Shown: positions 25,641-39,603 of the stretch, piece after piece
Position numbering within the stretch: the first letter of the stretch is position 1
Layout: every line of letters begins with the position of its first letter
Source of the DNA: Fistularia commersonii
Taxonomy: Eukaryota; Chordata; Actinopteri; Syngnathiformes; Fistulariidae
NCBI GenBank assembly: GCA_037954325.1
Contig: JBBMNZ010000067.1
Location: 434,001 to 498,000, forward strand
DNA: 64,000 nt
Direction: 5' to 3'
Position numbers and translations under genes: made by a program
The notes under the pieces: generated by a model
Databases searched by the model: none
What the model saw: only the letters and a program-made list of their open reading frames with translations
What the model was told of the DNA's origin: nothing

Positions 25641-28600
25641 CAATATATGTCAAATTCAGTGTAATCCCTTCATAGGTTCAAAAGATATCGCCATTCGTTC
25701 AAAAAGTACTTATCTCACCGAGTTGATGCGTTTTTGGATTCGGAGTGGAAATAATCAATGAATTTCATCAAGCTGGTTTCTGCTGTTGAAATATGTTTTT
25801 TAGGATATGATTCTGCACAATATATGTCAAATTTAGTGTAATCACATTACAGGTTCAAAAGACATAGCCATTCGTTCAAAAACTGCTTATCTTATCGAGT
25901 TGAAGCGTTTTTGATTGAGAGTGGAAATAACTAATAGATTTAATCAAGCTGGTTTCTGCTGTTGAAATATGTTGTTTAGGACATGATTCTGCAGAACACA
26001 TGTCAAATTCAGTGTAATCCAGCGACAAGATCAAAAGATATAGCCATTCGTGCAAAAAGTGCTTATCTCACCGAGTTGAAGCAATTTTGATTTGGAGTGG
26101 CAATAACTAATGAATTTCATCAAGTAGATTTCTACTGTTGAAATATGTTGTTTAGGACATGATTCTGCACAATATATGTCAAATTCAGGGTAATCCCTTC
26201 CCAAGTTCAAAAGATATAGCCATTCGTTCAAAAAGTGCTTATCTCACCGAGTTGAAGCGTTTTTGATTAGGAATGGAAATAACTAATGAATTTCATCAAG
26301 CTGGTTTCTGCTTTTGAAATATGTTGTTTAGGACATGATTCTGCACAATATATGTCAAATTCAGTGTAATCCCTTCACAAGTTCAAAAGATATAGCCATT
26401 CGTTCAAAAAGTGCTTATCTCACCGAGTTGAAGCGTTTTTGATTAGGAGTGGAAATAACTTTTGAATTTCATCAAGCTGGTTTCTGCTGTTGAAATATGT
26501 TGTTTAGAACATGATACTGCACAATATATGTCCAATTCAGTGTAATCCCTTCATAGGTTCAAAAGAAATCGCCAGTCCTTCCAAAAGAACTTATCTGACC
26601 GAGTTGAGGCGTTTTTGATTCGGAGTGGAAATAACCAATGAATTTCATCAAGCTCGTTTCTGCTGTTGAAATATGTTTTTTAGGATATGATTCTGAACAA
26701 TATATGTCAAATTTAGTGTAATCACATCACAGGTTCAAAAGATATAGCCATTCGTTCAAAAAGTGCTTATCTCACCGAGTTGAAGCGTTTTTGATTAGGA
26801 GTGGAAATAACTTTTGAATTTCATCAAGCTGGTTTCTGCTGTTGAAATATGTTGTTTAGGACATAATTCTGCACAATATATGTCAAATTCAGTGTAATCC
26901 CTTCATAGGTTCAAAAGATATCGCCATTCGTTCAAAAAGTACTTATCTCACCGAGTTGATGCGTTTTTGGATTCGGAGTGGAAATAATCAATGAATTTCA
27001 TCAAGCTGGTTTCTGCTGTTGAAATATGTTTTTTAGGATATGATTCTGCACAATATATGTCAAATTTAGTGTAATCACATTACAGGTTCAAAAGACATAG
27101 CCATTCGTTCAAAAACTGCTTATCTTATCGAGTTGAAGCGTTTTTGATTGAGAGTGGAAATAACTAATGGATTTAATCAAGCTGGTTTCTGCTGTTGAAA
27201 TATGTTGTTTAGGACATGATTCTGCAGAACACATGTCAAATTCAGTGTAATCCATTGACAAGATCAAAAGATATAGCCATTCGTGCAAAAAGTGCTTATC
27301 TCACCGAGTTGAAGCAATTTTGATTAGGAGTGGCAATAACTAATGAATTTCATCAAGTAGATTTCTACTATTGGAATATGTTGTTTAGGACATGATTCTG
27401 CACAATATATGTCAAATTCAGTGTAATCCCTTCACAAGTTCAAAAGATATAGCCATTCGTTCAAAAAGTGCTTATCTCACCGAGTTGAAGCATTTTTGAT
27501 TAGGAGTGGCAATAACTAATGAATTTCATCAAGCTGGTTTCTGCTGTTGAAATATGTTGTTTAGGATATGATTCTGCACAATATATGTCAAAGTAAGTGT
27601 GATCCCATTACAGGTTCAAAGGATATAGCCATTCGTTCAAAAAGGCCTTATCTCACCGAGTTGAAGCGTTTTTGATTAGGAGTGGAAATAACTAATGAAT
27701 TTCATCAAGCTGGTTTCTACTGTTGAAATATGTTGTTTAGGATATGATTCTGCACAATATATGTCAAAGTCAGTGTGATCCCATTACAGGTTCAAAGGAT
27801 ATAGCCATTCGTTCAAAAAGGACTTATGTCACCGAGTTGAGGAATTTTTGATTCTGAGTGGAAATAACCAATGAATTTCATCAAGCTGGTTTCTGCTGTT
27901 GAAATATGTTGTTTAGGATATGATTTTGAACAATATATGTCAAATTTAGTGTAATCACATCACAGGTTCAAAAGATATAGCCATTCGTTCAAAAAGTGCT
28001 TATCTCACCGAGTTGAAGCGTTTTTGATTAGGAGTGGAAATAACTTTTGAATTTCATCAAGCTGGTTTCTGCTGTTGAAATATGTTGTTTAGAACATGAT
28101 TCTGCACAATATATGTCCAATTAAGTGTAATCCCTTCATAGGTTCAAAAGAAATCACCAGTCGTTCCAAAAGAAGTTATCTGACCGAGTTGAGGCGTTTT
28201 TGATTCGGAGTGGAAATAACCAATGAATTTCATCAAGCTCGTTTCTGCTGTTGAAATATGTTTTTTAGGATATGATTCTGAACAATATATGTCAAATTTA
28301 GTGTAATCACATTACAGGTTCAAAAGATATAGCCATTCGTTCAAAAACTGCTTATCTTCTCGGGTTGAAGCGTTTTTGATTAGGAGTGGAAATAACTTTT
28401 GAATTTCATCAAGCTGGTTTCTGCTGTTGAAATATGTTGTTTAGGACATAATTCTGCACAATATATGTCAAATTCAGTGTAATCCCATCATAGGTTCAAA
28501 AGATATCGCCATTCGTTCAAAAAGTACTTATCTCACCGAGTTGATGCGTTTTTGTATTCGGAGTGGAAATAATCAATGAATTTCATCAAGCTGGTTTCTG

Positions 28601-28794
28601 CTCTTGAAATATGTTTTTTAGGATATGATTCTGCACAATATATGTCAAATTTAGTGTAATCACATTACAGGTTCAAAAGACATAGCCATTCGTTCAAAAA
28701 CTGCTTATCTTATCGAGTTGAAGCGTTTTTGATTGAGAGTGGAAATAACTAATGGATTTAATCAAGCTGGTTTCTGCTGTTGAAATATGTTGTT
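25641..28794. repeat. Short-range duplicated monomer blocks
   Basis: About 18 monomers built from overlapping local duplications. The marker GACATAATTCTGCAC followed by TTGATGCG occurs at 25627, 26860 and 28445, that is, seven and nine monomers apart (1233 and 1585 bp, each one base more than a whole number of monomers). The part from 26042 to about 26760 is related to the first 720 bp of the window, with one extra monomer. No longer HOR was recognised, and nothing other than satellite was seen. Confidence 0.6.
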
Positions 28795-31434
28795 TAGGAC
28801 AAGATTCTGCACAATATATGTCAACTTCAGTGAAATCCCATCACAGGTTCAAAAAATATAGCCATTCGTTCAAAAAGTGCTTATCTCACCAAGTTGAAGA
28901 GTTTTTGATTAGTATTGGAAATAACTTTTGAATTTCATCAAGCTGGTTTCTGCTCTTGAAATTTGTTGTTTAGGACATGATTCTGCAGAACACATGTCAA
29001 ATTCAGTGTAATCCAGCGACAAGATCAAAAGATATAGCCATTCGTGCAAAAAGTGCTTATCTCACCGAGTTGAAGCAATTTTGATTAGGATTGGCAATAA
29101 CTAATGAATTTCATCAAGTAGATTTCTACTGTTGAAATATGTTGTTTAGGACATGATTCTGCACAATATATGTCAAATTCAGTGTAATCCCTTCACAAGT
29201 TCAAAAGATATAGCCATTCGTTCAAAAAGTGCTTATCTCACCGAGTTGAAGCATTTTTGATTAGGAGTGGAAATAACTAATGAATTTCATCAAGCTGGTT
29301 TCTGCTGTTGAAATATGTTGTTTAGGATATGATTCTGCACAATATATGTCAAAGTCAGTGTGATCCCATTACAGGTTTAAAGTATATATCCATTCGTTCA
29401 AAAGGGCCTTATCTCACCGAGTTGAAGCGTTTTTGATTAGGAGTGGAAATAACTAATGAATTTCATCAAGCTGGTTTCTGCTGTTGAAATATGTTGTTTA
29501 GGATATGATTCTGCACAATATATGTCAAAGTCAGTGTGATCCCATTACAGGTTCAAAGGATATAGCCATTCGTTCAAAAAGGACTTATCTCACCGAGTTG
29601 AGGCGTTTGTGATTAGGAGTGGAAATAACTTTTGAATTTCATCAAGCTGGTTTCTGCTGTTGAAATATGTTGTTTAGGACATGATTCTGCACAATATATG
29701 TCGAATTCAGTGTAATCCCTTCATAGGTTCAAAAGAAATCGCCAGTCATTCCAAAAGAACTTATGTCACCGAGTTGAGGCGTTTTTGATTCTGAGTGGAA
29801 ATAACCAATGAATTTCATCAAGCTGGTTTCTGCTGTTGAAATATGTTGTTTAGGATATGATTTTGAACAATATATGTCAAATTTACTGTAATCACATCAC
29901 AGGTTCAAAAGGTATAGCCATTCGTTCAAAAAGTGCTTATCTCACCGAGTTGAAGCGTTTTTGATTAGGAGTGGAAATAACTTTTGAATTTCATCAAGCT
30001 GGTTTCTGCTGTTGAAATATGTTGTTTAGAACATGATTCTGCACAATATATGTCCAATTCAGTGTAATCCCTTCATAGGTTCAAAAGAAATCGCCAGTCA
30101 TTCCAAAAGAACTTATGTCACCGAGTTGAGGCGTTTTTGATTCTGAGTGGAAATAACCAATGAATTTCATCAAGCTGGTTTCTGCTGTTGAAATATGTTG
30201 TTTAGGATATGATTTTGAACAATATATGTCAAATTCAGTGAAATCCCATCACAGTTTCAAAAGATATAGCCATTCGTTCAAAAATTGCTTGTCTCACCAA
30301 GTTGAAGAGTTTTTGATTAGGAGCGGAAATAACTATTGAATTTCATCAAGCTGGTTTCTGCTGTTGAAATATGTTGTTTAGGACATGATTCTGCACAATA
30401 TACGTCAAATTCTTGTGAGCCCATTACAGGTTGAAAGGATATAGCCATCCGTTCAAAACGTGCTTATGAGACCGAGTTGAAGCGTTTTTGATTAGGAGTG
30501 GAAATAACTAATGGATATTATCAAGCTGGTTTCTGCTGTTGAAATATGTTGTTTATGACATAATTCTGCACAATATATATCAAATTAAGTGTAATCCCTT
30601 CACAAGTTCAAAAGATATAGCCATTCGTTCAAAAAGTACTTATCTCACCGAGTTGAAGCGTTTTTGATTAGGAGTGGAAATAACTTTTGAATTTCATCAC
30701 GCTGGTTTCTGCTGTTGAAATATGTTGTTTAGGACATGATTCTGCACAATATATGTCAAATTCAGTGTAATCCCTTCATAGGTTCAAAAGATATCGCCAG
30801 TCGTTCAAAAAGTACTTATCTCACCGAGTTGATGCGTTTTTGGATTCGGAGTGGAAATAATCAATGAATTTCATCAAGCTCGTTTCTGCTGTCTAAATAT
30901 GTTTTTTAGGATATGATTCTGAACAATATATGTCAAATTTAGTGTAATCACATCACAGGTTCAAAAGATATAGCCATTCGTTCAAAAACTGCTTATCTTA
31001 TCGGGTTGAAGCGTTTTTGATTAGAAGTGGAAATAACTGGTGGATTTCGTCAAGCTGGTTTCTGCTGTTGAAATATGTTGTTTAGGACATGATTTTGCAA
31101 AACACATGTCAAATTAAGTGTAATCCAGCGATAAGATCAAAAGATATAGCCATTCGTGAAAAAAGTGCTTATCTCATCGAGTTGAGACGTTTCTGATTAG
31201 GAGTGGAAATAACTAATGAATTTCATCAAGCTGGTTCCCGCTGTTGAAATATGTTGTTTATGACAAGATTCTGCAATAAATATGTCAAATTCAGTATAAT
31301 CCAGTGACAAGTTCAAAAGATATAGTCATTCGATCAAAAAGTGCTTATCTCACCGAGTTGAAGCATTTTTGATTCGGAGTGGAAATAACTAATGAATTTC
31401 ATCAAGCTGGTTTCTGCTGTTGAAATATGTTGTT
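28795..31434. repeat. 15-monomer HOR, first copy
   Basis: The block begins at GACAAGATTCTGCAC with TGTCAACTTCAGTG and is followed by its copy exactly 2640 bp later (15 x 176). The rare marker AGTATATATCC at 29381 recurs at 32021. A two-monomer duplication (AGTCATTCCAAAAGAACTTA at about 29740 and 30092) is inside both copies. The last three monomers (about 30.89 to 31.43 kb) have no counterpart in the second copy. Confidence 0.8.
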
Positions 31435-33530
31435 TAGGACAAGATTCTGCACAATATATGTCAACTTCAGTGAAATCCCATCACAGGTTCAAAAAATATA
31501 GCCATTCGTTCAAAAATTGCTTATCTCACCAAGTTGAAGAGTTTTTGATTAGTATTGGAAATAACTTTTGAATTTCATCAAGCTGGTTTCTGCTCTTGAA
31601 ATTTTTTGTTTAGGACATGATTCTGCAGAACACATGTCAAATTCAGTGTAATCCAGCGACAAGATCAAAAGATATAGCCATTCGTGCAAAAAGTGCTTAT
31701 CTCACCGAGTTGAAGCAATTTTGATTAGGATTGGCAATAACTAATGAATTTCATCAAGTAGATGTCTACTGTTGAAATATGTTGTTTAGGACATGATTCT
31801 GCACAATATATGTCAAATTAAGTGTAATCCCTTCACAAGTTCAAAAGATATAGCCATTCGTTCAAAAAGTGCTTATCTCACCGAGTTGAAGCATTTTTGA
31901 TTAGGAGTGGAAATAACTAATGAATTTCATCAAGCTGGTTTCTGCTGTTGAAATATGTTGTTTAGGATATGATTCTGCACAATATATGTCAAAGTCAGTG
32001 TGATCCCATTACAGGTTCAAAGTATATATCCATTCGTTCAAAAGGGCCTTATCTCACCGAGTTGAAGCGTTTTTGATTAGGAGTGGAAATAACTAATGAA
32101 TTTCATCAAGCTGGTTTCTGCTGTTGAAATATGTTGTTTAGGACAATATTCTGCACAATATATGTCAAAGTCAGTGTGATCCCATTACAGGTTCAAAGGA
32201 TATAGCCATTCGTTCAAAAAGGACTTATCTCACCGAGTTGAGGCGTTTGTGATTAGGAGTGGAAATAACTTTTGAATTTCATCAAGCTGGTTTCTGCTGT
32301 TGAAATATGTTGTTTAGGACATGATTCTGCACAATATATGTCGAATTCAGTGTAATCCCTTCATAGGTTCAAAAGAAATCGCCAGTCATTCCAAAAGAAC
32401 TTATGTCACCGAGTTGAGGCGTTTTTGATTCTGAGTGGAAATAACCAATGAATTTCATCAAGCTGGTTTCTGCTGTTGAAATATGTTGTTTAGGATATGA
32501 TTTTGAACAATATATGTCAAATTTAGTGTAATCACATCACAGGTTCAAAAGATATAGCCATTCGTTCAAAAAGTGCTTATCTCACCGAGTTGAAGCGTTT
32601 TTGATTAGGAGTGGAAATAACTTTTGAATTTCATCAAGCTGGTTTCTGCTGTTGAAATATGTTGTTTAGAACATGATTCTGCACAATATATGTCCAATTC
32701 AGTGTAATCCCTTCATAGGTTCAAAAGAAATCGCCAGTCATTCCAAAAGAACTTATGTCACCGAGTTGAGGCGTTTTTGATTCTGAGTGGAAATAACCAA
32801 TGAATTTCATCAAGCTGGTTTCTGCTGTTGAAATATGTTGTTTAGGATATGATTTTGAACAATATATGTCAAATTCAGTGAAATCCCATCACAGTTTCAA
32901 AAGATATAGCCATTCGTTCAAAAATTGCTTGTCTCACCAAGTTGAAGAGTTTTTGATTAGGAGCGGAAATAACTATTGAATTTCATCAAGCTGGTTTCTG
33001 CTGTTGAAATATGTTTTTTAGGACATGATTCTGCACAATATACGTCAAATTCTTGTGAGCCCATTACAGGTTGAAAGGATATAGCCATCCGTTCAAAACG
33101 TGCTTATGAGACCGAGTTGAAGCGTTTTTGATTAGGAGTGGAAATAACTAATGGATATTATCAAGCTGGTTTCTGCTGTTGAAATATGTTGTTTATGACA
33201 TAATTCTGCACAATATATGTCAAATTAAGTGTAATCCCTTCACAAGTTCAAAAGATATAGCCATTCGTTCAAAAAGTACTTATCTCACCGAGTTGAAGCG
33301 TTTTTGATTACTAGTGGAAATAACTTTTGAATTTCATCACGTTGGTTTCTGCTGTTGAAATATGTTGTTTAGGACATGATTCTGCACAATATATGTCAAA
33401 TTCAGTGTAATCCCTTCATAGGTTCAAAAGATATCGCCAGTCGTTCAAAAAGTACTTATCTCACCGAGTTGATGCGTTTTTGGATTCGGAGTGGAAATAA
33501 TCAATGAATTTCATCAAGCTGGTTTCTGCT
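31435..33530. repeat. 15-monomer HOR, second copy (12 monomers)
   Basis: It repeats 28795-30890 at an offset of 2640 bp with few differences, among them GATGTCTACT for GATTTCTACT near 31760, CAATATTCTGC for TATGATTCTGC near 32145, and ATTACTAGTGG for ATTAGGAGTGG near 33306. The match fades near 33.53 kb. Confidence 0.75.
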
Positions 33531-34620
33531 GTTGAAATATGTTTTTTAGGATATGATTCTGCACAATATATGTCAAATTTAGTGTAATCACATTACAGGT
33601 TCAAAAGACATAGCCATTCGTTCAAAAACTGCTTATCTTATCGGGTTGAAGCGTTTTTGATTGAGAGTGGAAATAACAAATGGATTTAATCAAGCTGGTT
33701 TCTGCTGTTGAAATATGTTGTTTAGGATATGATTCTGCAGAACACATGTCAAATTCAGTGTAATCCAGCGACAAGATCAAAAGATATAGCCATTCGTGCA
33801 AAAAGTGCTTATTTCACCGAGTTGAAGCAATTTTGATTAGGAGTGGCAATAACTAATGAATTTCATCAAGTACATTTCTACTGTTGAAATATGTTGTTTA
33901 GGACAGGATTCTGCACAATATATGTCAAATTCAGTGTAATCCCTTCACAAGTTCAAAAGATATAGCCATTCGTTCAAATAGTGCTTATCTCACCGAGTTG
34001 AAGCATTTTTGATTATGAGTGGAAATAACTAATGAATTTCATCAAGCTGGTTTCTGCTGCTGAAATATGTTGTTTAGGATATGATTCTGCACAATATATG
34101 TCAAAGTCAGTTTGATCCCATTACAGGTTCAAAGGATATAGCCATTCGTTCAAAAAGGACTTATCTCACCGAGTTGAAGCGTTTTTGATTAGGAGTGGAA
34201 ATAACTAATGAATTTCATCAAGCTGGTTTCTGCTGCTGAAATATGTTGTTTAGGATATGATTCTGCACAATATATGTCAAATTCAGTGTAATCCCTTCAC
34301 AAGTTCAAAAGACATAGCCATTCGTTCAAAAAATGCTTATCTTATTGGGTTGAAGCGTTTTTGATTGAGAGTGGAAATAACTAATGGATTTAATCAAGCT
34401 GGTTTCTGCTGTTGAAATATGTTGTTTAGGACATGATTTTGCAGAACACATGTCAAATTCAGTGTAATCCAGCGACAAGATCAAAAGATATAGCCATTCG
34501 TGCAAAAAGTGCTTATCTCACCGAGTTGAAGCGTTTTTGTTCAGGAGTGGAAATAACTAATGAATTTCATCAAGCTGGTTTCTGCTGTTGAAATATGTTG
34601 TTTAGGACATGATTCTGCAC
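33531..34620. repeat. Transition monomers between array families
   Basis: About six monomers of types seen on both sides, including the AGTAGATTTCTACT type in a form with AGTACATTTCTACT near 33868 and two copies with CTGCTGCTGAAATATG (about 34055 and 34231). The segment 34380-34600 resembles 55097-55317, but the monomer types differ in part, so it lies at the edge of the large duplication that follows. Confidence 0.5.
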
Positions 34621-37600
34621 AATATATGTCAAATTCAGTGTAATCCCTTCACAAGTTCAAAAGATATAGCCATTTGTTCAAAAAGTGCTTATCTCACCGA
34701 GTTGAAGCGTTTTTGATTAGGAGTGGAAATAACTTTTGAATTTCATCAAGCTGGTTTCTACTGTTGAAATATGTTGTTTAGAACATGATTCTGCACAATT
34801 TATGTCCAATTCAGTGTAATCCCTTCATAGGTTAAAAAGAAATCGCCAGTCGTTCCAAAAGAACTTATCTCACCGAGTTGAGGCGTTTTTGATTCGGAGT
34901 GGAAATAACCAATGAATTTCATCAAGCTGGTTTCTGCTGTTGAAATATGTTGTTTAGGACAAGATTCTGCACAAAATATGTCAAATTCAGTATAATCCAG
35001 TGACAAGTTCAAAAGATATAGCCATTCGATCAAAAAGTGCTTATCTCACCGAGTTGAAGCATTTTTGATTCGGAGTGGAAATAACTAATGAATTTCATCA
35101 AGCTGGTTTCTGCTCTTGAAATTTGTTGTTTAGGACAGGATTCTGGACAATATATTTCAAATTCAATGCAATCCCATCACAGGTTCAAAAAATATAGCCA
35201 TTCGTTAAAAAATTTCTTATCTCACCAAGTTGAAGAGTTTTTGATTAGTATTGGAAATAACTTTTGAATTTCATCACGCTGGTTTCTGCTCTTGAAATTT
35301 GTTGTTTAGGACATGATTCTGGACAATATATTTCAAATTCAGTGTAATCCCTTCACAAGTTCAAAAGATATCGCCATTCGTTCAAAAAGTGCTTATCTCA
35401 CCGAGTTGAAGCGTTTTTGATTAGGAGTGGAAATAACTTTTGAATTTCATCAAGCTGGTTTCTGCTGTTGAAATATGTTGTTTAGAACATGTTTTTGCAA
35501 AATATATGTCAAATTCAGTGTAATCCCTTCATAGGTTCAAAAGATATCGCCAGTCGTTCCAAAAGAACTTATCTCACCGAGTTGAAGCTTTTTTGATTAG
35601 GAGTGGAAATAACTAATGAATTTCTACAAGATGGATTCTGCTGTTGAAATATGTTGTTTAGGACATGATTCTGCACACTATATGTAAAATTCAGTGTAAT
35701 CCCTTCACAAGTTCAAAAGATATAGCCATTTGTTCAAAAAGTACTTATCTCACCGAGTTGAAGCGTTTTTGATTAGGAGTGGAAATAACTTTTGAATTTC
35801 ATCAAGTTGGTTTCTGCTGTTGAAATATGTTGTTTAGAACATGTTTCTGCACAATATATGTCAAATTCAGTGTAATCCCTTCATAGGTTCAAAAGATATC
35901 GCCAGTCGTTCCAAAAGAACTTATTTCACCGAGTTGAGGCGTTTTTGATTCGGAGTGGAAATAACCAATGAATTTCATCAAGCTGGTTTCTGCTGTTGAA
36001 ATATGTTGTTTAGGATATGATTCTGCACAATATATGTCAAATTTAGTGTAATCACATCACAGGTTCAAAAGATATAGCCATTCGTTCAAAAACTGCTTAT
36101 CTTATCGGGTTGAAGGGTTTTTGATTAGGAGTGGAAATAACTAATGAATTTCATCAAGCTGGTTTCTGCTGTTGAAATATGTTGTTTAGGATATGATTCT
36201 GCAAAATATATGTCAAAGTCAGTGTGATCCCATTACAGGTTCAAAGGATATAGCCATTCGTTCAAAAAGGACTTATCTCACCGAGTTGAGGCGTTTGTGA
36301 TTAGGAGTGGAAATAACTAATGAATTTCATCAAGCTGGTTTCTGCTGTTGAAATATGTTGTTTAGGACATGATTCTGCACAATATATGTCAAATTCAGTG
36401 TAATCCCTTCATAGGTTCAAAAGAAATCGCCAGTCATTCCAAAAGAACTTATGTCACCGAGTTGAGGCGTTTTTGATTCTGAGTGGAAATAACCAATGAA
36501 TTTCATCAAGCTGGTTTCTGCTGTTGAAATATGTTGTTTAGGATATGATTTTGAACAATATATGTCAAATTTAGTGTAATCACATCACAGGTTCAAAAGA
36601 TATAGCCATTCGTTCAAAAAGTGCTTATCTCACCGAGTTGAAGCGTTTTTGATTAGGAGTGGAAATAACTTTTGAATTTCATCAAGCTGGTTTCTGCTGT
36701 TGAAATATGTTGTTTAGAACATGATTCTGCACAATATATGTCCAATTCAGTGTAATCCCTTCATAGGTTCAAAAGACATCGCCAGTCGTTCAAAAAGTAC
36801 TTATCTCACCGAGTTGATGCGTTTTTGGATTCGGAGTGGAAATAATCAATGAATTTCATCAAGCTGGTTTCTGCTGTTGAAATATGTTTTTTAGGATATG
36901 ATTCTGCACAATATATGTCAAATTTAGTGTAATCACATTACAGGTTCAAAAGACATAGCCATTTGTTCAAAAACTGCTTATCTTATCGGGTTGAAGCGTT
37001 TTTGATTGAGAGTGGAAATAACTAATGGATTTAATCAAGCTGGTTTCTGCTGTTGAAATATGTTGTTTAGGACATGATTCTGAGGAACACATGTCAAATT
37101 CAGTGTAATCCAGCGACAAGATCAAAAGATATAGCCATTCGTGCAAAAAGTGCTTATCTCACCGAGTTGAAGCAATTTCAATTAGGAGTGGCAATAACTA
37201 ATGAATTTCATCAAGTAGATTTCTACTGTTGAAATATGTTGTTTAGGACAGGATTCTGCACAATATATGTCAAATTCTGTGTAATCCCTTCACAAGTTCA
37301 AAAGATATAGCCATTCGTTCAAAAAGTGCTTATCTCACCGAGTTGAAGCATTTTTGATTAGGAGTGGAAATAACTAATGAATTTCATCAAGCTGGTTTCT
37401 GCTGCTGAAATATGTTGTTTAGGATATGATTCTGCACAATATATGTCAAATTCAGTGTAATCCCTTCACAAGTTCAAAAGACATAGCCATTCGTTCAAAA
37501 ACTGCTTATCTTATCGGGTTGAAGCGTTTTTGATTGAGAGTGGAAATAACTAATGGATTTAATCAAGCTGGTTTCTGCTGTTGAAATATGTTGTTTAGGA

Positions 37601-39169
37601 TATGATTCTGCAGAACACATGTCAAATTCAGTGTAATCCAGCGACAAGATCAAAAGATATAGCCATTCGTGCAAAAAGTGCTTAACTCACCGAGTTGAAG
37701 CAATTTTGATTAGGAGTGGCAATAACTAATGAATTTCATCAAGTAGATTTCTACTGTTGAAATATGTTGTTTAGGACAGGATTCTGCACAATGTATGTCA
37801 AATTCAGTGTAATCCCTTCACAAGTTCAAAAGATATAGCCATTCGTTCAAAAAGTGCTTATCTCACCGAGTTGAAGCGTTTTTGATCAGGAGTGGAAATA
37901 ACTAATGAATTTCATCAAGCTGGTTTCTGCTGTTGAAATATGTTGTTTAGGACATGATTCTGCACAATATATGTCAAATTCAGTGTAATCCCTTCACAAG
38001 TTCAAAAGATATAGCCATTCGTTCAAAAAGAACTTATCTCACCGAGTTGAAGCATTTTTGATTAGGAGTGGAAATAACTTTTGAATTTCATCAAGCTGGT
38101 TTCTACTGTTGAAATATGTTGTTTAGAACATGATTCTGCACAATTTATGTCCAATTCAGTGTAATCCCTTCATAGGTTAAAAAGAAATCGCCAGTCGTTC
38201 CAAAAGAACTTATCTCACCGAGTTGAGGCGTTTTTGATTCGGAGTGGAAATAACCAATGAATTTCATCAAGCTGGTTTCATCTGTTGAAATATGTTGTTT
38301 AGGACAAGATTCTGCACAAAATATGTCAAATTCAGTATAATCCAGTGACAAGTTCAAAAGATATCGCCAGTCGTTCCAAAAGAACTTATTTCACCGAGTT
38401 GAGGCGTTTTTGATTCGGAGTGGAAATAACCAATGAATTTCATCAAGCTGGTTTCTGCTGTTGAAATATGTTGTTTAGGATATGATTCTGCACAATATAT
38501 GTCAAATTTAGTGTAATCACATCACAGGTTCAAAAGATATAGCCATTCGTTCAAAAACTGCTTATCTTATCGGGTTGAAGGGTTTTTGATTAGGAGTGGA
38601 ATTAACTGATGGATTTCGTCAAGCTGGTTTCTGCTGTTGAAATATGTTGTTTAGGACATGATTCTGCAAAACACATGTCAAATTCAGTGTAATCCAGCGA
38701 TAAGATCAAAAGATATAGCCATTCCTGAAAAAAGTGCTTATCTCACCGAGTTGAAGCGTTTTTGATTCGGAGTGGAAATAACTAATGAATTTCGTCAAGC
38801 TGATTTCTGCTGTTGAAATATGTTGTTTAGGACAATATTCTGCACAATATATGTCAAATTCAGTGAAATCCATCACAGGTTAAAAAACTATAGCCATTTG
38901 TTCAAAAATTGCTTATCTCACCAAGTTGAAGAGTTTTTGATTAGTATTGGAAATAACTAATGAATTTCATCAAGCTGGTTTCTGCTGTTGAAATTTGTTG
39001 TTTAGGAAATGATTCTGCACAATATATGTCAAATTTAGTGAAATCCCATTGCAGGTTCAAAGGATATAGCCATTCGTCCAAAAAGTACTTATGTCACCAA
39101 GTTGAAGAGTTTTTGATTAGTATTGGAAATAACCAATGAATTACGTCAAGCTGGTTTCTGCTGTTGAAA

Positions 39170-39230
39170 TATGTTGTTAGGTCAAGATTCTGCACAATAT
39201 ATGTCATATCCATCAAAAGTCCAAAAGATA
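39170..39230. repeat. Monomer with an 11-bp deletion, family B marker
   Basis: Family A has TGTCATATTCAGAGATATCC followed by CATC (for example around 7877 and 24068). Here the sequence is TGTCATATCCATCAAAAG, shorter by 11 bp. The deleted part lies between two ATAT tetranucleotides, suggesting slippage between short repeats. The same deletion occurs at 43587, 49026, 59922 and 63778, so it distinguishes family B units. Confidence 0.65.
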
Positions 39231-39586
39231 TAGCCATTCGTTCAAAAAGTGCTTAACTCACCGAGTTGAGACGTTTCTGATTAGGAGTGGAAATAACTAA
39301 TGAATTTCATCAAGCTGGTTTCTGCTGTTGAAATATGTTGTTTAGGACATGATTCTGCACAAAATATGTCAAATTCAGTATAATCCAGCGACAAGTTCAA
39401 AAGACTTTGCCATTTGTGCAAAAAGTGCTTATCTCACCGAGTTTAAGCATTTTTGATTAGGAGTGGAAATAACTATTGAATTTCATCAAGCTGGTTTCTG
39501 CTGTTGAAATATGTTGTTTAGGACATGATTCTGCACAATATATGTCAAATTCGTGTGAGCCCATTACAGGTTGAAAGGATATAGCC

Positions 39587-39603
39587 ATTCGTTCAAAACG
39601 TGC
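39587..39603 (+). other. CENP-B-box-like motif
   Basis: ATTCGTTCAAAACGTGC matches the published CENP-B box core NTTCGNNNNANNCGGGN at 8 of 9 essential positions (TTCG, A, C, G and the last G; the third base of CGGG is T). It lies at the start of a distinct monomer type that also has GTGAGCCCATTACAGG and CTTATGAGAC. Whether any protein binds it is unknown; CENP-B itself is established in mammals, and the host here is not identified. Confidence 0.35.

Noticed and set aside
34800..35033. 77-codon open frame on the - strand, repeated at 55517, with related frames at 38145, 58862, 59336 and 61344
   Set aside because: These are reverse-strand readings of the same repeat. They persist only because a few variants remove stops that are present in most monomers, and the sequence looks like translated satellite with no domain.
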